Source: a virus. Taken from it: a DNA stretch of 36,251 bases. Below are positions 12,119-20,860 of this stretch, piece by piece. The translations under genes and the position numbers were made by a program. Numbering within the stretch: the stretch's first letter is position 1; each line of letters begins with the position of its first letter. Where the stretch lies: the IMG/VR virus record IMGVR_UViG_3300010396_001254, positions 1-36,251 of that record. One strand, given 5' to 3'. The notes below the pieces were generated by a model that worked only from the letters and a program-made list of their open reading frames with translations, did not search any database and was not told where the DNA came from.

Positions 12119-12708
12119 CCGCGCCCGATACCGCCAGCTTCGCCGGCTTCGCCCGCCTGCTCGGCGTCAAGCCGCAAGCCGTCACCGCCCTGCGCCATGC
12201 CGGCCGCCTGGTGCTCACCGCCGACGGCAAGCGCGTCGACGTCGCCGCCAGCCAGCAGCGCCTGCACGACACCGCCGACCCCAGCAAGGCCGGCGTGGTC
12301 GCCCGCCACGCCGCCGCGCGCGCCGCGCGCATGGGGGAGGCAGGGCCGGGCGAAGCCGCGGCCGCCAGCGGCGGCGAGGAAGGCGAGGATGGCGACGGCA
12401 ATACCCCCGCCGGCCACGACTACCAGGGCAGCCGCGCGCGCCGCGAGCACTACCAGGCGCTGGAAGCCCAGCGCGTCTACGAAGTCGCCATGGGCAAGCT
12501 CATGGACGCCGGCGAAGTCGCCGCCGCCGTGGCCAGCGCCGCCACCACGCTGCGCACCCGGCTGGAAAGCCTGCCCGACGTGCTCGGCCCACAGCTCGCA
12601 TCCATCAGCGACGAAGCGCAGGTGCGCGCCACGCTGGCCGAGGCGATCGAGCACGCGCTGGAGGAATGCTCGCGACAGTTCGGCGCGCTGGCGCGGGAGG
12701 TGGCGTGA
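12115..12708 (+). CDS. Terminase small subunit, Nu1-like
   Basis: A 197-residue protein. The N-terminal ~45 residues (FAGFARLLGVKPQAVTALRHAGRLVLTADGKRVDVAASQQRL) form a winged-helix DNA-binding domain of the Nu1 kind, followed by an acidic glycine-rich linker (GGEEGEDGDG) and a helical assembly domain (EHYQALEAQRVYEVAMGKLMDAGEVAAAVASAATTLRTRL). It should recognise the packaging site and recruit TerL. GGAGG lies upstream of the ATG. The recognition site is probably the repeat cluster just before the gene, as Nu1 binds repeats next to its own gene in lambda. The match to Nu1 is by fold pattern. Confidence 0.82.
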   Translation: MTAPDTASFAGFARLLGVKPQAVTALRHAGRLVLTADGKRVDVAASQQRLHDTADPSKAGVVARHAAARAARMGEAGPGEAAAASGGEEGEDGDGNTPAGHDYQGSRARREHYQALEAQRVYEVAMGKLMDAGEVAAAVASAATTLRTRLESLPDVLGPQLASISDEAQVRATLAEAIEHALEECSRQFGALAREVA

Positions 12709-13217
12709 TGCGCAAGCATTCCCATCCCTACAAATCTCGCCCCGTTGCAGCCTCACACACGTGGTTAACTCCTCCGAACATCATCCGTGCGCTAGGGCCT
12801 TTCGATCTGGACCCGTGCGCTGCGCCTTCGCCGCGTCCATGGTCCACTGCAATACACCACATCGAGCTTCCGCACGACGGTCTGGCTGCAGACTGGCACG
12901 GTCGTGTCTGGTGCAATCCTCCGTTCGGTGCCCATACGAACAAGTGGCTTGATCGCATGGCCGTGCACGGCAATGGCATAGCTCTGGCCTTCGCACGCAC
13001 TGACACCGCAATGTTTCATCGCAGCGTGTTCGATTCAGCGCATGCCGTGCTGTTCCTATCGGGCCGTCCCCACTTCCATCACTCCGATGGAACCAGGGCC
13101 AGCGGCAATAGCGGTGGCCCCATTTGCCTGATCGCCTATGGCGAAAGCAACGTCAACTCGTTGCGCGCTTCAGGATTGCCAGGCGTGATCATGCGTTGCC
13201 CGAGGAAATGCGCATGA
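12708..13217 (+). CDS. DNA N6-adenine methyltransferase (phage Dam-like)
   Basis: A 169-residue enzyme that should methylate adenine in phage DNA. The pattern TWLTPPNIIRALGPFDLDPCAAP, then DGLAADWHGRVWCNPPFG, is that of the phage N6-adenine methyltransferase family; NPPF is the catalytic motif, and the FDLDPCA segment the cofactor side. The start overlaps the small terminase stop (TGATG) with GGGAGG upstream. Its base composition is less GC-rich than its neighbours, and it is inserted between TerS and TerL, which suggests later acquisition. It may protect the genome from restriction or mark DNA for packaging; the target sequence is unknown. Confidence 0.85.
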   Translation: MRKHSHPYKSRPVAASHTWLTPPNIIRALGPFDLDPCAAPSPRPWSTAIHHIELPHDGLAADWHGRVWCNPPFGAHTNKWLDRMAVHGNGIALAFARTDTAMFHRSVFDSAHAVLFLSGRPHFHHSDGTRASGNSGGPICLIAYGESNVNSLRASGLPGVIMRCPRKCA

Positions 13218-15121
13218 CCACCCCCGCCGCCCCGCGCATCCACGCCGCCATTGCCCGCGCACTCGCGCCGCGCAAGCCGCTCACCGTGTCGCAGTGGGCG
13301 GATGCGGAGCGCGTGCTGTCGAGCAAGGGCAGCGCGGAGCCGGGGCGCTGGCGCACGCATCGCAACCCGCCGCTGCGCGAGCCGATGGATTGCCTCAGCG
13401 CGCGCAGCACCGTGCAGGACGTGGTGCTGATGTTCCCCATCCAGTTCGGCAAAACCGAAGTCGCCGTCAACGCGCTCGGCTACACCATGGACCACCACCC
13501 GGGCCCGGTCATGGTGTGCCTGCCGGGCGAAGTGAGCATGAACAAGTGGGTGGCGCAAAAGCTTAACCCCATGCTGGAGGAAACCCCGGCCGCGCAACGC
13601 GCGCTCACCAGTGTGGCCAGCCGGGACAGCAGCAACACGCGCACCTTCAAGGACTTCGCCGGCGGCCAGTTGTACCTGGAACACGCCGGCAGCCCGTCGC
13701 GCCTCAAGTCCACCACCGTGCGCACCCTCATCGTGGACGAGCTGGACGAGTTCGCCGGCAACCTGCACAGCGGCGACGACCCGGTGGAGATGCTCAACGG
13801 CCGCACCAGCGCGTTTCCCGCCACGCACAAGCGGCTCTACATCAGCACCCCGCAGATGCAGGGCACCAGCCGCATCGAATACCTGTGGGAGCGCAGCGAC
13901 CAGCGCCGCTACCACGTGCCGTGCCCCGACTGCGGCCACGAGCAGCCGCTGGAGTGGTCGGGCCTGCACTGGACGCCGGACGGCAGCGCCTGCTGGTACG
14001 TCTGCCGCGAGTGCGGCGTGTGCATCGACGAACACCGCAAGACCGCCATGATCGCCGCCGGCCGCTGGGTGGCCGAGCACCCGGAGCGCAAGCTGCGCGG
14101 CTACACCATCAACGCCCTGTACTACCCGCTCGGCCTCGGCCCGCGCTGGCTCGACCTGGTGCGCATGTGGCGCGACGCGCAAAGCGACCCCGCGCGCCTC
14201 AAGACCTTCATCAACGACCGCCTCGCGCAGCCGTTGGAAGACCCCGCCATGCGCGCGGTCAAGCACAACGTCATCGCCGACCGCGCCGAACCCTACCGCC
14301 TGCGCACCGCGCCGCTTGGCGTGCTCGCCGTCACCGCCGGCGTGGACACCCAGGACAACCGCCTCGCCGTGCACATCGTCGGCTGGGGCCGCGGCCTGGC
14401 CTGCTGGATCCTCGACTACGTGGAGCTGCCCGGCGACCCCGCCGACGACCAGGTCTGGGCCGACCTCACCGACCTGCTCAACCGCGGCATCGAACACGCG
14501 CGCGGCGGCCTGGTGCGGGTGGAGGCCGTCGCCATCGACGCCGGCGGCCACCGCACCGAGGCGGTCAAGGCCTACGTGCGCAGCCGCCGCGTGCGTCGCC
14601 CGCTGTGCATCTTCGGCGCCGTGCCCAACAACGCCCCGGTGCTCAGCAAGGGGCGCCTGCAAGACCTCAACTGGCGCAACCAGGTCGACAAGCGCGGCGT
14701 GATGATCCACCACGTCGGCACCGTCGGCATCAAGCACTGGCTCTATGCGCGCCTGTCCACCGACGCGGACAAGACCCCCGACACGCGCCTGGTGCACTTC
14801 AGCGACGAACTCAGCGCCGACTACATCGGTGGCCTGGTCAGCGAAACCTACAACCCCACCCGCAACCGCTTCGAAAAGCGCAAAGGCGGCCCGCGCAACG
14901 AGCCGCTGGACACCTGGGTCTACGCCTACGCCGCCGCCCACCACCCCGAGCTGCGCCTGCACCGCCTCAGCAAATCCGACTGGGATGCGCGCGAGTCGAT
15001 GCTCGCCGCGGCGGTGGAAAAAAACGGCCCTGAAAAGTCCCCCGAACCGCCGTCGTCCGCGGCGGCCCTTGTTTCACGTGGAGCCAGCCGCAAGCGCGGC
15101 GGCTTCGCCACCAACTGGTAA
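13214..15121 (+). CDS. Terminase large subunit, lambda gpA family
   Basis: A 635-residue packaging motor and nuclease. The ATPase half has the gpA-type Walker A MFPIQFGKTE near residue 78 and Walker B TLIVDELDEF near 175. Zinc-ribbon cysteines follow (CPDCGHEQ...CRECGVC, near 237-270). The nuclease half opens with AGVDTQDNRLAV near 375 and contains an acidic site (IDAGGHRTEAV). The start overlaps the methyltransferase stop (ATGA), with GAGGAA upstream. Length and domain order match lambda gpA, which cuts cos sites, so this phage probably has cohesive ends. Confidence in the family is high. Confidence 0.93.
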   Translation: MTTPAAPRIHAAIARALAPRKPLTVSQWADAERVLSSKGSAEPGRWRTHRNPPLREPMDCLSARSTVQDVVLMFPIQFGKTEVAVNALGYTMDHHPGPVMVCLPGEVSMNKWVAQKLNPMLEETPAAQRALTSVASRDSSNTRTFKDFAGGQLYLEHAGSPSRLKSTTVRTLIVDELDEFAGNLHSGDDPVEMLNGRTSAFPATHKRLYISTPQMQGTSRIEYLWERSDQRRYHVPCPDCGHEQPLEWSGLHWTPDGSACWYVCRECGVCIDEHRKTAMIAAGRWVAEHPERKLRGYTINALYYPLGLGPRWLDLVRMWRDAQSDPARLKTFINDRLAQPLEDPAMRAVKHNVIADRAEPYRLRTAPLGVLAVTAGVDTQDNRLAVHIVGWGRGLACWILDYVELPGDPADDQVWADLTDLLNRGIEHARGGLVRVEAVAIDAGGHRTEAVKAYVRSRRVRRPLCIFGAVPNNAPVLSKGRLQDLNWRNQVDKRGVMIHHVGTVGIKHWLYARLSTDADKTPDTRLVHFSDELSADYIGGLVSETYNPTRNRFEKRKGGPRNEPLDTWVYAYAAAHHPELRLHRLSKSDWDARESMLAAAVEKNGPEKSPEPPSSAAALVSRGASRKRGGFATNW

Positions 15122-15126
15122 TCGCC

Positions 15127-15432
15127 ATGGCCGCCAACGACCTGATCGCCGACATCCTGCAGCGCCTTCGCGACCGCTGCAAAAAGCTGCCCGCCGGACT
15201 CATCGAGGACATGGAGCAGGAACTGCGCGCCGACTGGGGCGGCGAACGCCATTACATCGCCAAGGGCGGCGAAAGCGGCCGCGCGCAACTGGAGGCGCGC
15301 GACCGCCAGATCCACGCCGAACACCAGCGCGGCGACCACGACGAGCTCATCGCCCGGCGCCACGGCATCAGCATCAAGCGCGTGCGGCAGATCCTCTCCG
15401 CCGGCGCGCTGGCGGGAAACGCTTTGCCTTAA
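15127..15432 (+). CDS. Mor/C-family transcription activator
   Basis: A 101-residue protein matching the Mu Mor/C layout: a helical dimerisation half (DLIADILQRLRDRCKKLPAGLIEDMEQELRADW), a glycine-strand motif GGERHYIAK (compare GGGQVYIPR in Mor), then a helix-turn-helix (RDRQIHAEHQRGDHDELIARRHGISIKRVRQILS). Mor and C bind inverted repeats and activate middle and late promoters. The stop lies inside a 30-base dyad that recurs before the capsid and lysis genes. Placing a Mor-type gene after TerL is unusual. Its control of the three dyads is inference. Confidence 0.75.
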   Translation: MAANDLIADILQRLRDRCKKLPAGLIEDMEQELRADWGGERHYIAKGGESGRAQLEARDRQIHAEHQRGDHDELIARRHGISIKRVRQILSAGALAGNALP

Positions 15433-15442
15433 TCGTTTCCCG
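15413..15442 (+). repeat. Dyad element copy 1
   Basis: CGGGAAACG and CGTTTCCCG pair perfectly (9 bp) around the 12-base loop CTTTGCCTTAAT. The stop of the Mor-like gene lies in the loop. The ATG at 15466 of the gpW-like gene is 25 bases beyond the CGTTTCC arm. Two further copies are at 17547 and 32524. Confidence 0.75.
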
Positions 15443-15456
15443 CCGAGGCTGGCACG

Positions 15457-16011
15457 GTGCGCGCCATGCCGCCGAATCCTGCCTGCCGTATCCCCACCCA
15501 ATTCACCGCCGGCGACAGCCTCAGCTGGCTGCGCCAGGCGCCCAGCGACCTGCAGCCCGCCGACGGCTGGCTGCTGCATTACGTGCTGGTGGGGCAGGGC
15601 GGCGTCTACAGCTTCGACGGCACCGCGCAAGGCACCGCCTGGCAGGTGTCCGTCGACGCCGCCACCACCGCGGCGTGGGTGCCCGGCCGCTACACCGCGC
15701 AGGAATACGTGAGCAACGGCAGCCAGCGCCTCACGCTCACCAACTACGTCGTGGTCATCGCGCCCGACCTGGCCGCCGCCACCGGCCCGGTGGACACGCG
15801 CAGCCACGCGCAGAAAGTGCTGGACGCCATCGACGCGTGGCTGGAAAGCAAGGCGCCGGTGGCCGGCAGTTTCGAGATCAGCGGCCGCAAGATCAGCTAC
15901 TACCCGCTGGCCGACCTGCTCAAGCTGCAGTCGCGCTACCAGCAGATCGTGGCCGATGAGCTGGCGGCCAACGGCGGCACTGCCGGCGTACGCATCCTGG
16001 CGCAGCTGTGA
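15457..16011 (+). CDS. Head-tail connector, gpW-like position
   Basis: A 184-residue protein lying between TerL and the portal, the place of lambda gpW. The C-terminal segment (APVAGSFEISGRKISYYPLADLLKLQSRYQQIV) has the gpW-like strand-turn-helix 'G-R-K/R ... DL' pattern; the N-terminal ~110 residues form an additional beta-rich domain. GTG at 15457 has GAGG nine bases upstream; ATG at 15466 is an equally plausible start and keeps the spacing from the dyad seen before the capsid gene. Its stop overlaps the portal start (TGATG). Confidence 0.7.
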   Translation: MRAMPPNPACRIPTQFTAGDSLSWLRQAPSDLQPADGWLLHYVLVGQGGVYSFDGTAQGTAWQVSVDAATTAAWVPGRYTAQEYVSNGSQRLTLTNYVVVIAPDLAAATGPVDTRSHAQKVLDAIDAWLESKAPVAGSFEISGRKISYYPLADLLKLQSRYQQIVADELAANGGTAGVRILAQL

Positions 16012-17546
16012 TGTTCGGCTTCCTGCGCAAGCGCACCGCCGCACCTTCCGCCCCGCACGATGGTCGCCGCGCCTTCGACGCCGCCCAGGTCAACCGCCTC
16101 ACCGCCAGTTGGCTCACCACCAACTGGGCGATCGACGCCGAGCTGCGCACCGACCTCGACCGCCTGCGCGCGCGCAGCCGCGACCTGTTCAAGAACAACG
16201 AGTACGGCGCCCGCTTCGGCGCGCTGGTCAAAAGCAACGTGGTCGGCCCCGAAGGCTTCCAGCTGCAGGTGCGCGCGCAAGACCCCGGCGGCAAGATGGA
16301 CGACTACGCCAACCGCGCGCTGGAGTCCGCGTTCTGGCAATGGTCGCGGCCGGACCAGTGCGATGTGGTCGGCAAGCGCAGCTTTGCCGACATCTGCAAC
16401 GGCGCCGCGCTGGCCCTGGCACGCGACGGCGAGTTCCTCATCCGCAAGCGCCGCGGCGCCGGCGCCGGCGCGTTCGGCTACCAGCTGCAGCCGCTGGACG
16501 TCGACCGCCTCGACACGCTCTACAACATCTTCCCCGCCAACGGCCGCAACGCCATCATCATGGGCGTGGAGGTCGACGAATGGGGCAAGCCGGTCGCCTA
16601 CCACCTGTGGGATCGCCACCCCACCGAATCGCCCAACGTCAGCCGCGTGCGCCAGCGCGTGCCGGCCGACGAGATCATCCACGGCTTCATCCCGATCGCC
16701 GACGAGCAGCGCCGCGGCATCCCGTGGATGCACGCCGCCATGCGCCGGGTCAACGACCTGGGCGCCTACCGCGAGGCCGCGGTCATCGCCGCGCGCATCG
16801 GCGCCAGCCAGATGGGTTTCTTCACCAGCGCGGACGGCCCCGCCGGCCAGCCCGGCATGTCCACCGACGGCAAGGACGACGCCGGCAACTTCGTGCATGA
16901 GGCCGCCCCCGGCACGTTCGAAACGCTGCCGGCCGGCTACGACTTCAAGCACTTCAACCCCGACTACCCGCACGCGCAGTTCGACGCGTTCTGCAAGGGC
17001 ACCTTGCGCGGCATCGCCAGCGCCATCGGCTGCAGCTACCACAGCCTCGCCAACGACCTCGAAGGCGTCAACTACTCCAGCATCCGCGCCGGCACGCTGG
17101 AAGAGCGCGACATGTGGATGGCCGTGCAGCGCTGGTTCATCACCGCGCTGCTGGTGCCCGTGTACGAGAACTGGCTCGACATGGCCCTGCTCGGCGGCTC
17201 CGTGCTGCTGCCCAACGGCAGCGCGCTGCCGCTCGCCAAGAAAGCCAAGTTCCTCGACCACCAGTGGCAGGGCCGGCGCTGGCAGTGGGTGGACCCGCTC
17301 AAGGACATGGCCGCCAACGTGCTCGCCATCGAGAACGGCCTCACCAGCCCGCAGCAGGTCGCCACCCAAACCGGCCGCGACATCGAGGAAGTCGTCGACG
17401 ACCTCAAGCGCTTCCAGGACCTGCTCAAGGCCAAGGGCGTCACCCTCACCGGCACCACCGTGCCCACCGGCACCGTGGCCAGCGCGGTTGCCGCCAGCGG
17501 CAGCGATGCCGGCCAGCAAGACCAGGTGAAACCGGGCAAGGCGTGA
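16011..17546 (+). CDS. Portal protein, lambda gpB family
   Basis: A 511-residue protein that forms the DNA channel at one capsid vertex. SWLTTNWAIDAELRTDLDRLRARSRDLFKNNEYGARFGALVKSNVVGPEGF is the typical gpB/lambda-family portal opening, and FKHFNPDYPHAQFDAFCKGTLRGIASAIGCSYHSLANDLEGVNYSSIRAG is the strongly conserved middle (near 325-370). The C-terminus is charged and flexible. It starts directly at the overlapped stop of the gpW-like gene. The length matches the family. Dyad copy 2 begins right after its stop. Confidence 0.93.
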   Translation: MFGFLRKRTAAPSAPHDGRRAFDAAQVNRLTASWLTTNWAIDAELRTDLDRLRARSRDLFKNNEYGARFGALVKSNVVGPEGFQLQVRAQDPGGKMDDYANRALESAFWQWSRPDQCDVVGKRSFADICNGAALALARDGEFLIRKRRGAGAGAFGYQLQPLDVDRLDTLYNIFPANGRNAIIMGVEVDEWGKPVAYHLWDRHPTESPNVSRVRQRVPADEIIHGFIPIADEQRRGIPWMHAAMRRVNDLGAYREAAVIAARIGASQMGFFTSADGPAGQPGMSTDGKDDAGNFVHEAAPGTFETLPAGYDFKHFNPDYPHAQFDAFCKGTLRGIASAIGCSYHSLANDLEGVNYSSIRAGTLEERDMWMAVQRWFITALLVPVYENWLDMALLGGSVLLPNGSALPLAKKAKFLDHQWQGRRWQWVDPLKDMAANVLAIENGLTSPQQVATQTGRDIEEVVDDLKRFQDLLKAKGVTLTGTTVPTGTVASAVAASGSDAGQQDQVKPGKA

Positions 17547-17574
17547 TGGAAACGCTTTGCCTTAGTCGTTTCCA
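17547..17574 (+). repeat. Dyad element copy 2
   Basis: TGGAAACG and CGTTTCCA pair around CTTTGCCTTAGT. It begins at the base after the portal stop and ends 24 bases before the capsid ATG at 17599, which has no Shine-Dalgarno sequence. A short 18-codon frame (17546-17602) also spans it, starting TGATG and ending in ATGA. Confidence 0.75.
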
Positions 17575-17598
17575 CGCCACCCCGCAAAGTCCACGCCC

Positions 17599-19506
17599 AT
17601 GAACGCCAAGCTCCCCGAATCGCTCAAATCCGGCGCCACCGGCGAACGCTTCCTGCGGCTGGACGACGCCAACCGCGTCATCGACGCCGAGGCGCGCACC
17701 GTCACCCTGGCCTTTGCCAGCGAGACCCCGGTGCCGCGCTACTGGGGCAACGAGGTGCTCGACCTCAGCTCCAGCGCCATGCGCCAGGGGCGCCTGGCCA
17801 GCGGCGGCGCGTTGCTCATGGACCACGACGCCCGCGACCAGGTCGGCGTCATCCAATCGGTGCAGATCGGTGCGGACCGGGTGGCCCGCGCCGTGGTGCG
17901 CTTCGGCAAAAGCGCGCGCGCCAACGAGGTATTCCAGGACGTGGTGGATGGCATCCGCCAGAACGTGTCCGTGGGCTACCGCATCCATGAGGCCCGCCTC
18001 GATTCCACCAGCGACGACGCCGGCGACACCTACCGCGTCACCGACTGGGAGCCCTACGAAATTTCCATGGTCAGCGTGCCCGCCGACGCCAGTGTAGGCG
18101 TGGGCCGCAGCGCCGACCAACCCATTGCGCAAGCCCCGGAGACCCGCACCATGTCCATCGAAGCCACCCCGGCCGCCCCGGCCATCGACACCGCCGCCCT
18201 CACCGCCGAAGCCCAGCGCAGCGGCGCCGAGGGCGAGCGCAAGCGCATCGCCGACATTACCGCCGGCGCCGACCAGCTGGCCAAGTACCCGGCCGTGCGC
18301 GACATCGCCGCCGAGGCGATCCGCAGCGGCTGGAGCATGGACCAGTTCCGCGCCAAGGCGTTCGAGCACGTCGCCACCAAGCCGCTGCCCGGCGCCGACA
18401 TCGGCATGAGCAACACCGACGTGCGCAGCTACAGCTTCCTGCGCGCGCTCAACGCGCTGGCCAACCCCACCGACATGCGCGCCCGCGAGGCGGCCAGCTT
18501 CGAGTTCGAGGCCAGCCGCGCCGCCGGCGACAAGCAGAACCGCGAGGTCAAGGGCTTGCTGGTGCCGGCCGACGTCCTGCGCAGCAGCCTCATGCAGGGG
18601 CTGGCCACGCGCGCCTCCGACGACCTGGTCGGCACCGCCGGCAAGGGCGGCAACCTGGTCGCCACCAACCTGCTCAGCAGCAGCTTCATCGACCTGCTGC
18701 GCAACGCCATGGTGATCAACCGCATCGGCGCGCAGTTCCTCAGCGGCCTGGTGGGCAACATCGCCATCCCGCGGCAGGACGGCGGCGGCACGTTCTACTG
18801 GGTGGCCGAGGACGGCGCGCCCGCCAGCAGCGGCCAGGGCTTCGACCAGGTGCCCATGTCGCCGCATTCCGGCGCAGCCAAGACGCAGATCAGCCGCAAG
18901 CTGCTGCTGCAGTCGTCCATCGACGTGGAAAGCTTTGTGCGCAACGACCTCGCCAAGGTCGTCGGCCTGGGCATCCAGCAGGCCGCCATCAACGGCTCGG
19001 GCTCCAGCAACCAGCCCACCGGCATCCTCACCACCTCCGGCATCGGCAGCCAGGTCGGCGGCGCCAACGGCGCGGCGCCCACCTGGGCCAACATCGTCGG
19101 GCTGGAAACCGCGGTCGCGGTGGCCAACGCCGACGTGGGCACGCTGGGCTACCTCACCAACGCAGCGGTGCGCGGCAAGCTCAAGAGCGTGCAGAAGTTC
19201 ACCACCAACCCGGGCGGCGACGCCATCTGGACCGCGGGCGACACGCCGCTCAACGGCTACCAGGCCGGCGTCACCAACGCGGTGCCGGGCAACGGCACCA
19301 AGGGCACCGGCACCAACCTGTCGAGCATCATCTTCGGCAACTTCGCCGACCTGATCATCGGCCTGTGGGGTGGCCTGGAGCTGCAGGTGGATCCGTACAG
19401 CGCGGGCGATTCCGGTGCGGTCATCGTGCGCGCCTTCCAGGACGTGGACGTGGCCGTGCGCCACCCGGAAAGCTTCGCCGCCATGGTCGACGCGATCACC
19501 GCGTAA
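17599..19506 (+). CDS. Fused prohead protease and HK97-fold major capsid protein
   Basis: A 635-residue fusion. Residues ~25-175 are an HK97/U35-type prohead protease: histidine in LLMDHDARDQVGV (near 76), serine in NVSVGYRIHEA (near 120) and WEPYEISMVSVPADA. A helical scaffold-like part (~190-260) follows, and then the HK97 capsid fold, with GLLVPADVL, GTFYWVAEDGAPASSGQGF, QISRKLLLQSS and GILTTSGI. It should be cleaved during head maturation. No Shine-Dalgarno is visible before the ATG; dyad copy 2 lies upstream. Fusions of this kind are known, but here it sits with lambda gpA/gpB-type partners. Confidence 0.92.
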   Translation: MNAKLPESLKSGATGERFLRLDDANRVIDAEARTVTLAFASETPVPRYWGNEVLDLSSSAMRQGRLASGGALLMDHDARDQVGVIQSVQIGADRVARAVVRFGKSARANEVFQDVVDGIRQNVSVGYRIHEARLDSTSDDAGDTYRVTDWEPYEISMVSVPADASVGVGRSADQPIAQAPETRTMSIEATPAAPAIDTAALTAEAQRSGAEGERKRIADITAGADQLAKYPAVRDIAAEAIRSGWSMDQFRAKAFEHVATKPLPGADIGMSNTDVRSYSFLRALNALANPTDMRAREAASFEFEASRAAGDKQNREVKGLLVPADVLRSSLMQGLATRASDDLVGTAGKGGNLVATNLLSSSFIDLLRNAMVINRIGAQFLSGLVGNIAIPRQDGGGTFYWVAEDGAPASSGQGFDQVPMSPHSGAAKTQISRKLLLQSSIDVESFVRNDLAKVVGLGIQQAAINGSGSSNQPTGILTTSGIGSQVGGANGAAPTWANIVGLETAVAVANADVGTLGYLTNAAVRGKLKSVQKFTTNPGGDAIWTAGDTPLNGYQAGVTNAVPGNGTKGTGTNLSSIIFGNFADLIIGLWGGLELQVDPYSAGDSGAVIVRAFQDVDVAVRHPESFAAMVDAITA

Positions 19507-19509
19507 GCC

Positions 19510-19803
19510 ATGGGCCTCGACGACTTCCAGCAGCCCACCCGTGACCTGCTCGCCGTCCTCGGCGAGCAGGTCACGGCCGTGCGTGGCGCGACGTCGTCCA
19601 GTTTCCTCGCCTTCGTCGACGACGCCGTGCAAACGGTGGGCCAGCGCGGCCAGGTGTACGGCAACAAGCGCGTGCTGGCCATGATGCTGGCCGACTGGCA
19701 GCCGCAACGCGGCGACCTGTTCACCGTGCGCGGCAAAGCCAGCAAGCTCGAAGAGATCATGCAGGACGACGGCATCGTGGTGTCGGTGGTGCTGCATGGT
19801 TGA
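19510..19803 (+). CDS. Head-tail joining protein
   Basis: A 97-residue protein after the capsid gene. Small beta-rich proteins here (ADWQPQRGDLFTVRGKASKLEEIMQDDGIVVSVVLHG) belong to the lambda gpFII-like head-tail connector group. The 3' end overlaps the next gene by eight bases. The identity is inferred from size, position and this beta pattern. Confidence 0.65.
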   Translation: MGLDDFQQPTRDLLAVLGEQVTAVRGATSSSFLAFVDDAVQTVGQRGQVYGNKRVLAMMLADWQPQRGDLFTVRGKASKLEEIMQDDGIVVSVVLHG

Positions 19804-20248
19804 GTCGCGCACCTGGGCCATCATCACCGCGCTGGCCGCGCAGCTCGCCACCATCACGGTGGCCAACGGCTACCTCACCGACGTGGGCGGCAACGTGTGG
19901 ACCACCGACGCCCAGCGCCCGGACACCGACGCGCTGGGCCTGATGATCTACAGCGAGAGCATCACCGGCGCCGGCATCGACCGCGAGCGCCCCGGCAAGC
20001 CCACCCGCGACTTCACCCTGCTGGTGGAGGCCGCCATCGGCACCGACCTCGACGATGCGCAGCAGCAGATCCACGCGCTGATTGAGGACATCGACACCTG
20101 CGTGGCCGCCTACGCCCGCGCGCAGGCCGGCAAGCCCGCGGAGCAGGTCACGCCCATGCGCGTGGCCGACATCGCCATCCTCGACCGCCCCGAAGGCGCG
20201 GCCGTCATCGCCATGCAGGCGCGCATCGTTGCGAGGTTCTTCCGATGA
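19796..20248 (+). CDS. Tail terminator / tail completion protein (gpU-like position)
   Basis: A 150-residue protein: SRTWAIITALAAQLATITVANGYLTDVGGNVWTTDAQRPD...LLVEAAIGTDLDDAQQQIHALIEDIDTCV. An N-terminal helix, beta strands and a C-terminal helix match phage tail terminators that cap the tail tube and join it to the head. It overlaps its upstream neighbour by eight bases and the following gpZ-like gene by four. Function is inferred from pattern and order. Confidence 0.65.
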   Translation: MVESRTWAIITALAAQLATITVANGYLTDVGGNVWTTDAQRPDTDALGLMIYSESITGAGIDRERPGKPTRDFTLLVEAAIGTDLDDAQQQIHALIEDIDTCVAAYARAQAGKPAEQVTPMRVADIAILDRPEGAAVIAMQARIVARFFR

Positions 20249-20859
20249 GCCGCGCCGACGTGGTGGAACTGGGCGGCATCGTCGACGCCATGCAGGCGCT
20301 CGACGCCATCCCTGCGCGCATCCTGCTCGCCCAGCAGCGCGCGCTCGGCACGTTGCGGCGCCGGCTCGGCACCGAGGCCAAGCGCGACATCGGCGCGGAG
20401 TACAACCTGCGCGCGCAGCGCATCGCCGAAGGCCTGCAGGTCAAGGACTCGCCCGACGGCATCAAGCTGGTGGGCAAGTCGCGCGGCATCAACGCCATCG
20501 AGTTCGGCGCCACCTGGTCGCGCGTCACCGGCAGCGGCCTCACCGCCACGCTCAGCCGGCGCCGGTTCACCGCCATCCGTTTCGCCGCGCGGGCCTTGCG
20601 CGGTGACGCCGCGCTGGGCGCGCGCTTCGCCATCAAGCGCGGCAGCGGCGCCAGCGTGCATGCCGGAAGCTTCATCGCGCGCGGCAAGAACGGCGCGCAG
20701 CTGGTGTTCGAGCGCAGCGGCAAGCCGCGCCTGCCCATCCAGGGCGTCTACGGCCCCAGCGTGGGCCAGATGCTCAAGCACGGGCGCCGCCCCGAGCGCC
20801 TGGTCGACTTCGCCATCCGCACGCTGCAGGCGGAGCAACGCCGCCTGCTGGGAGCCTGA
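20245..20859 (+). CDS. Minor tail protein, gpZ-like
   Basis: A 204-residue protein whose sequence follows the GPZ family: an N-terminal helix (IPARILLAQQRALGTLRRRLGTEAKRDIGAEYNLRAQRI), then KLVGKSRGINAIEFGATW, RRRFTAIRFAARALRG, and the closing KPRLPIQGVYGPSVGQMLKHG. In lambda gpZ acts at the tail end that joins the head. It overlaps its neighbour by ATGA. The match is good. Confidence 0.82.
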   Translation: MSRADVVELGGIVDAMQALDAIPARILLAQQRALGTLRRRLGTEAKRDIGAEYNLRAQRIAEGLQVKDSPDGIKLVGKSRGINAIEFGATWSRVTGSGLTATLSRRRFTAIRFAARALRGDAALGARFAIKRGSGASVHAGSFIARGKNGAQLVFERSGKPRLPIQGVYGPSVGQMLKHGRRPERLVDFAIRTLQAEQRRLLGA

Positions 20860-20860
20860 C

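Noticed and set aside
17546-17602. An 18-residue gene between the portal and capsid genes
   Set aside because: It is bounded by TGATG and ATGA junctions, but nearly all of it is the dyad element, which also occurs in other reading contexts; the element is more likely selected as DNA or RNA.
17446-19866. An 806-residue minus-strand frame opposite the capsid gene
   Set aside because: The same high-GC antisense effect; no domain, no ribosome-binding site, and the opposite strand has a clear capsid fold.
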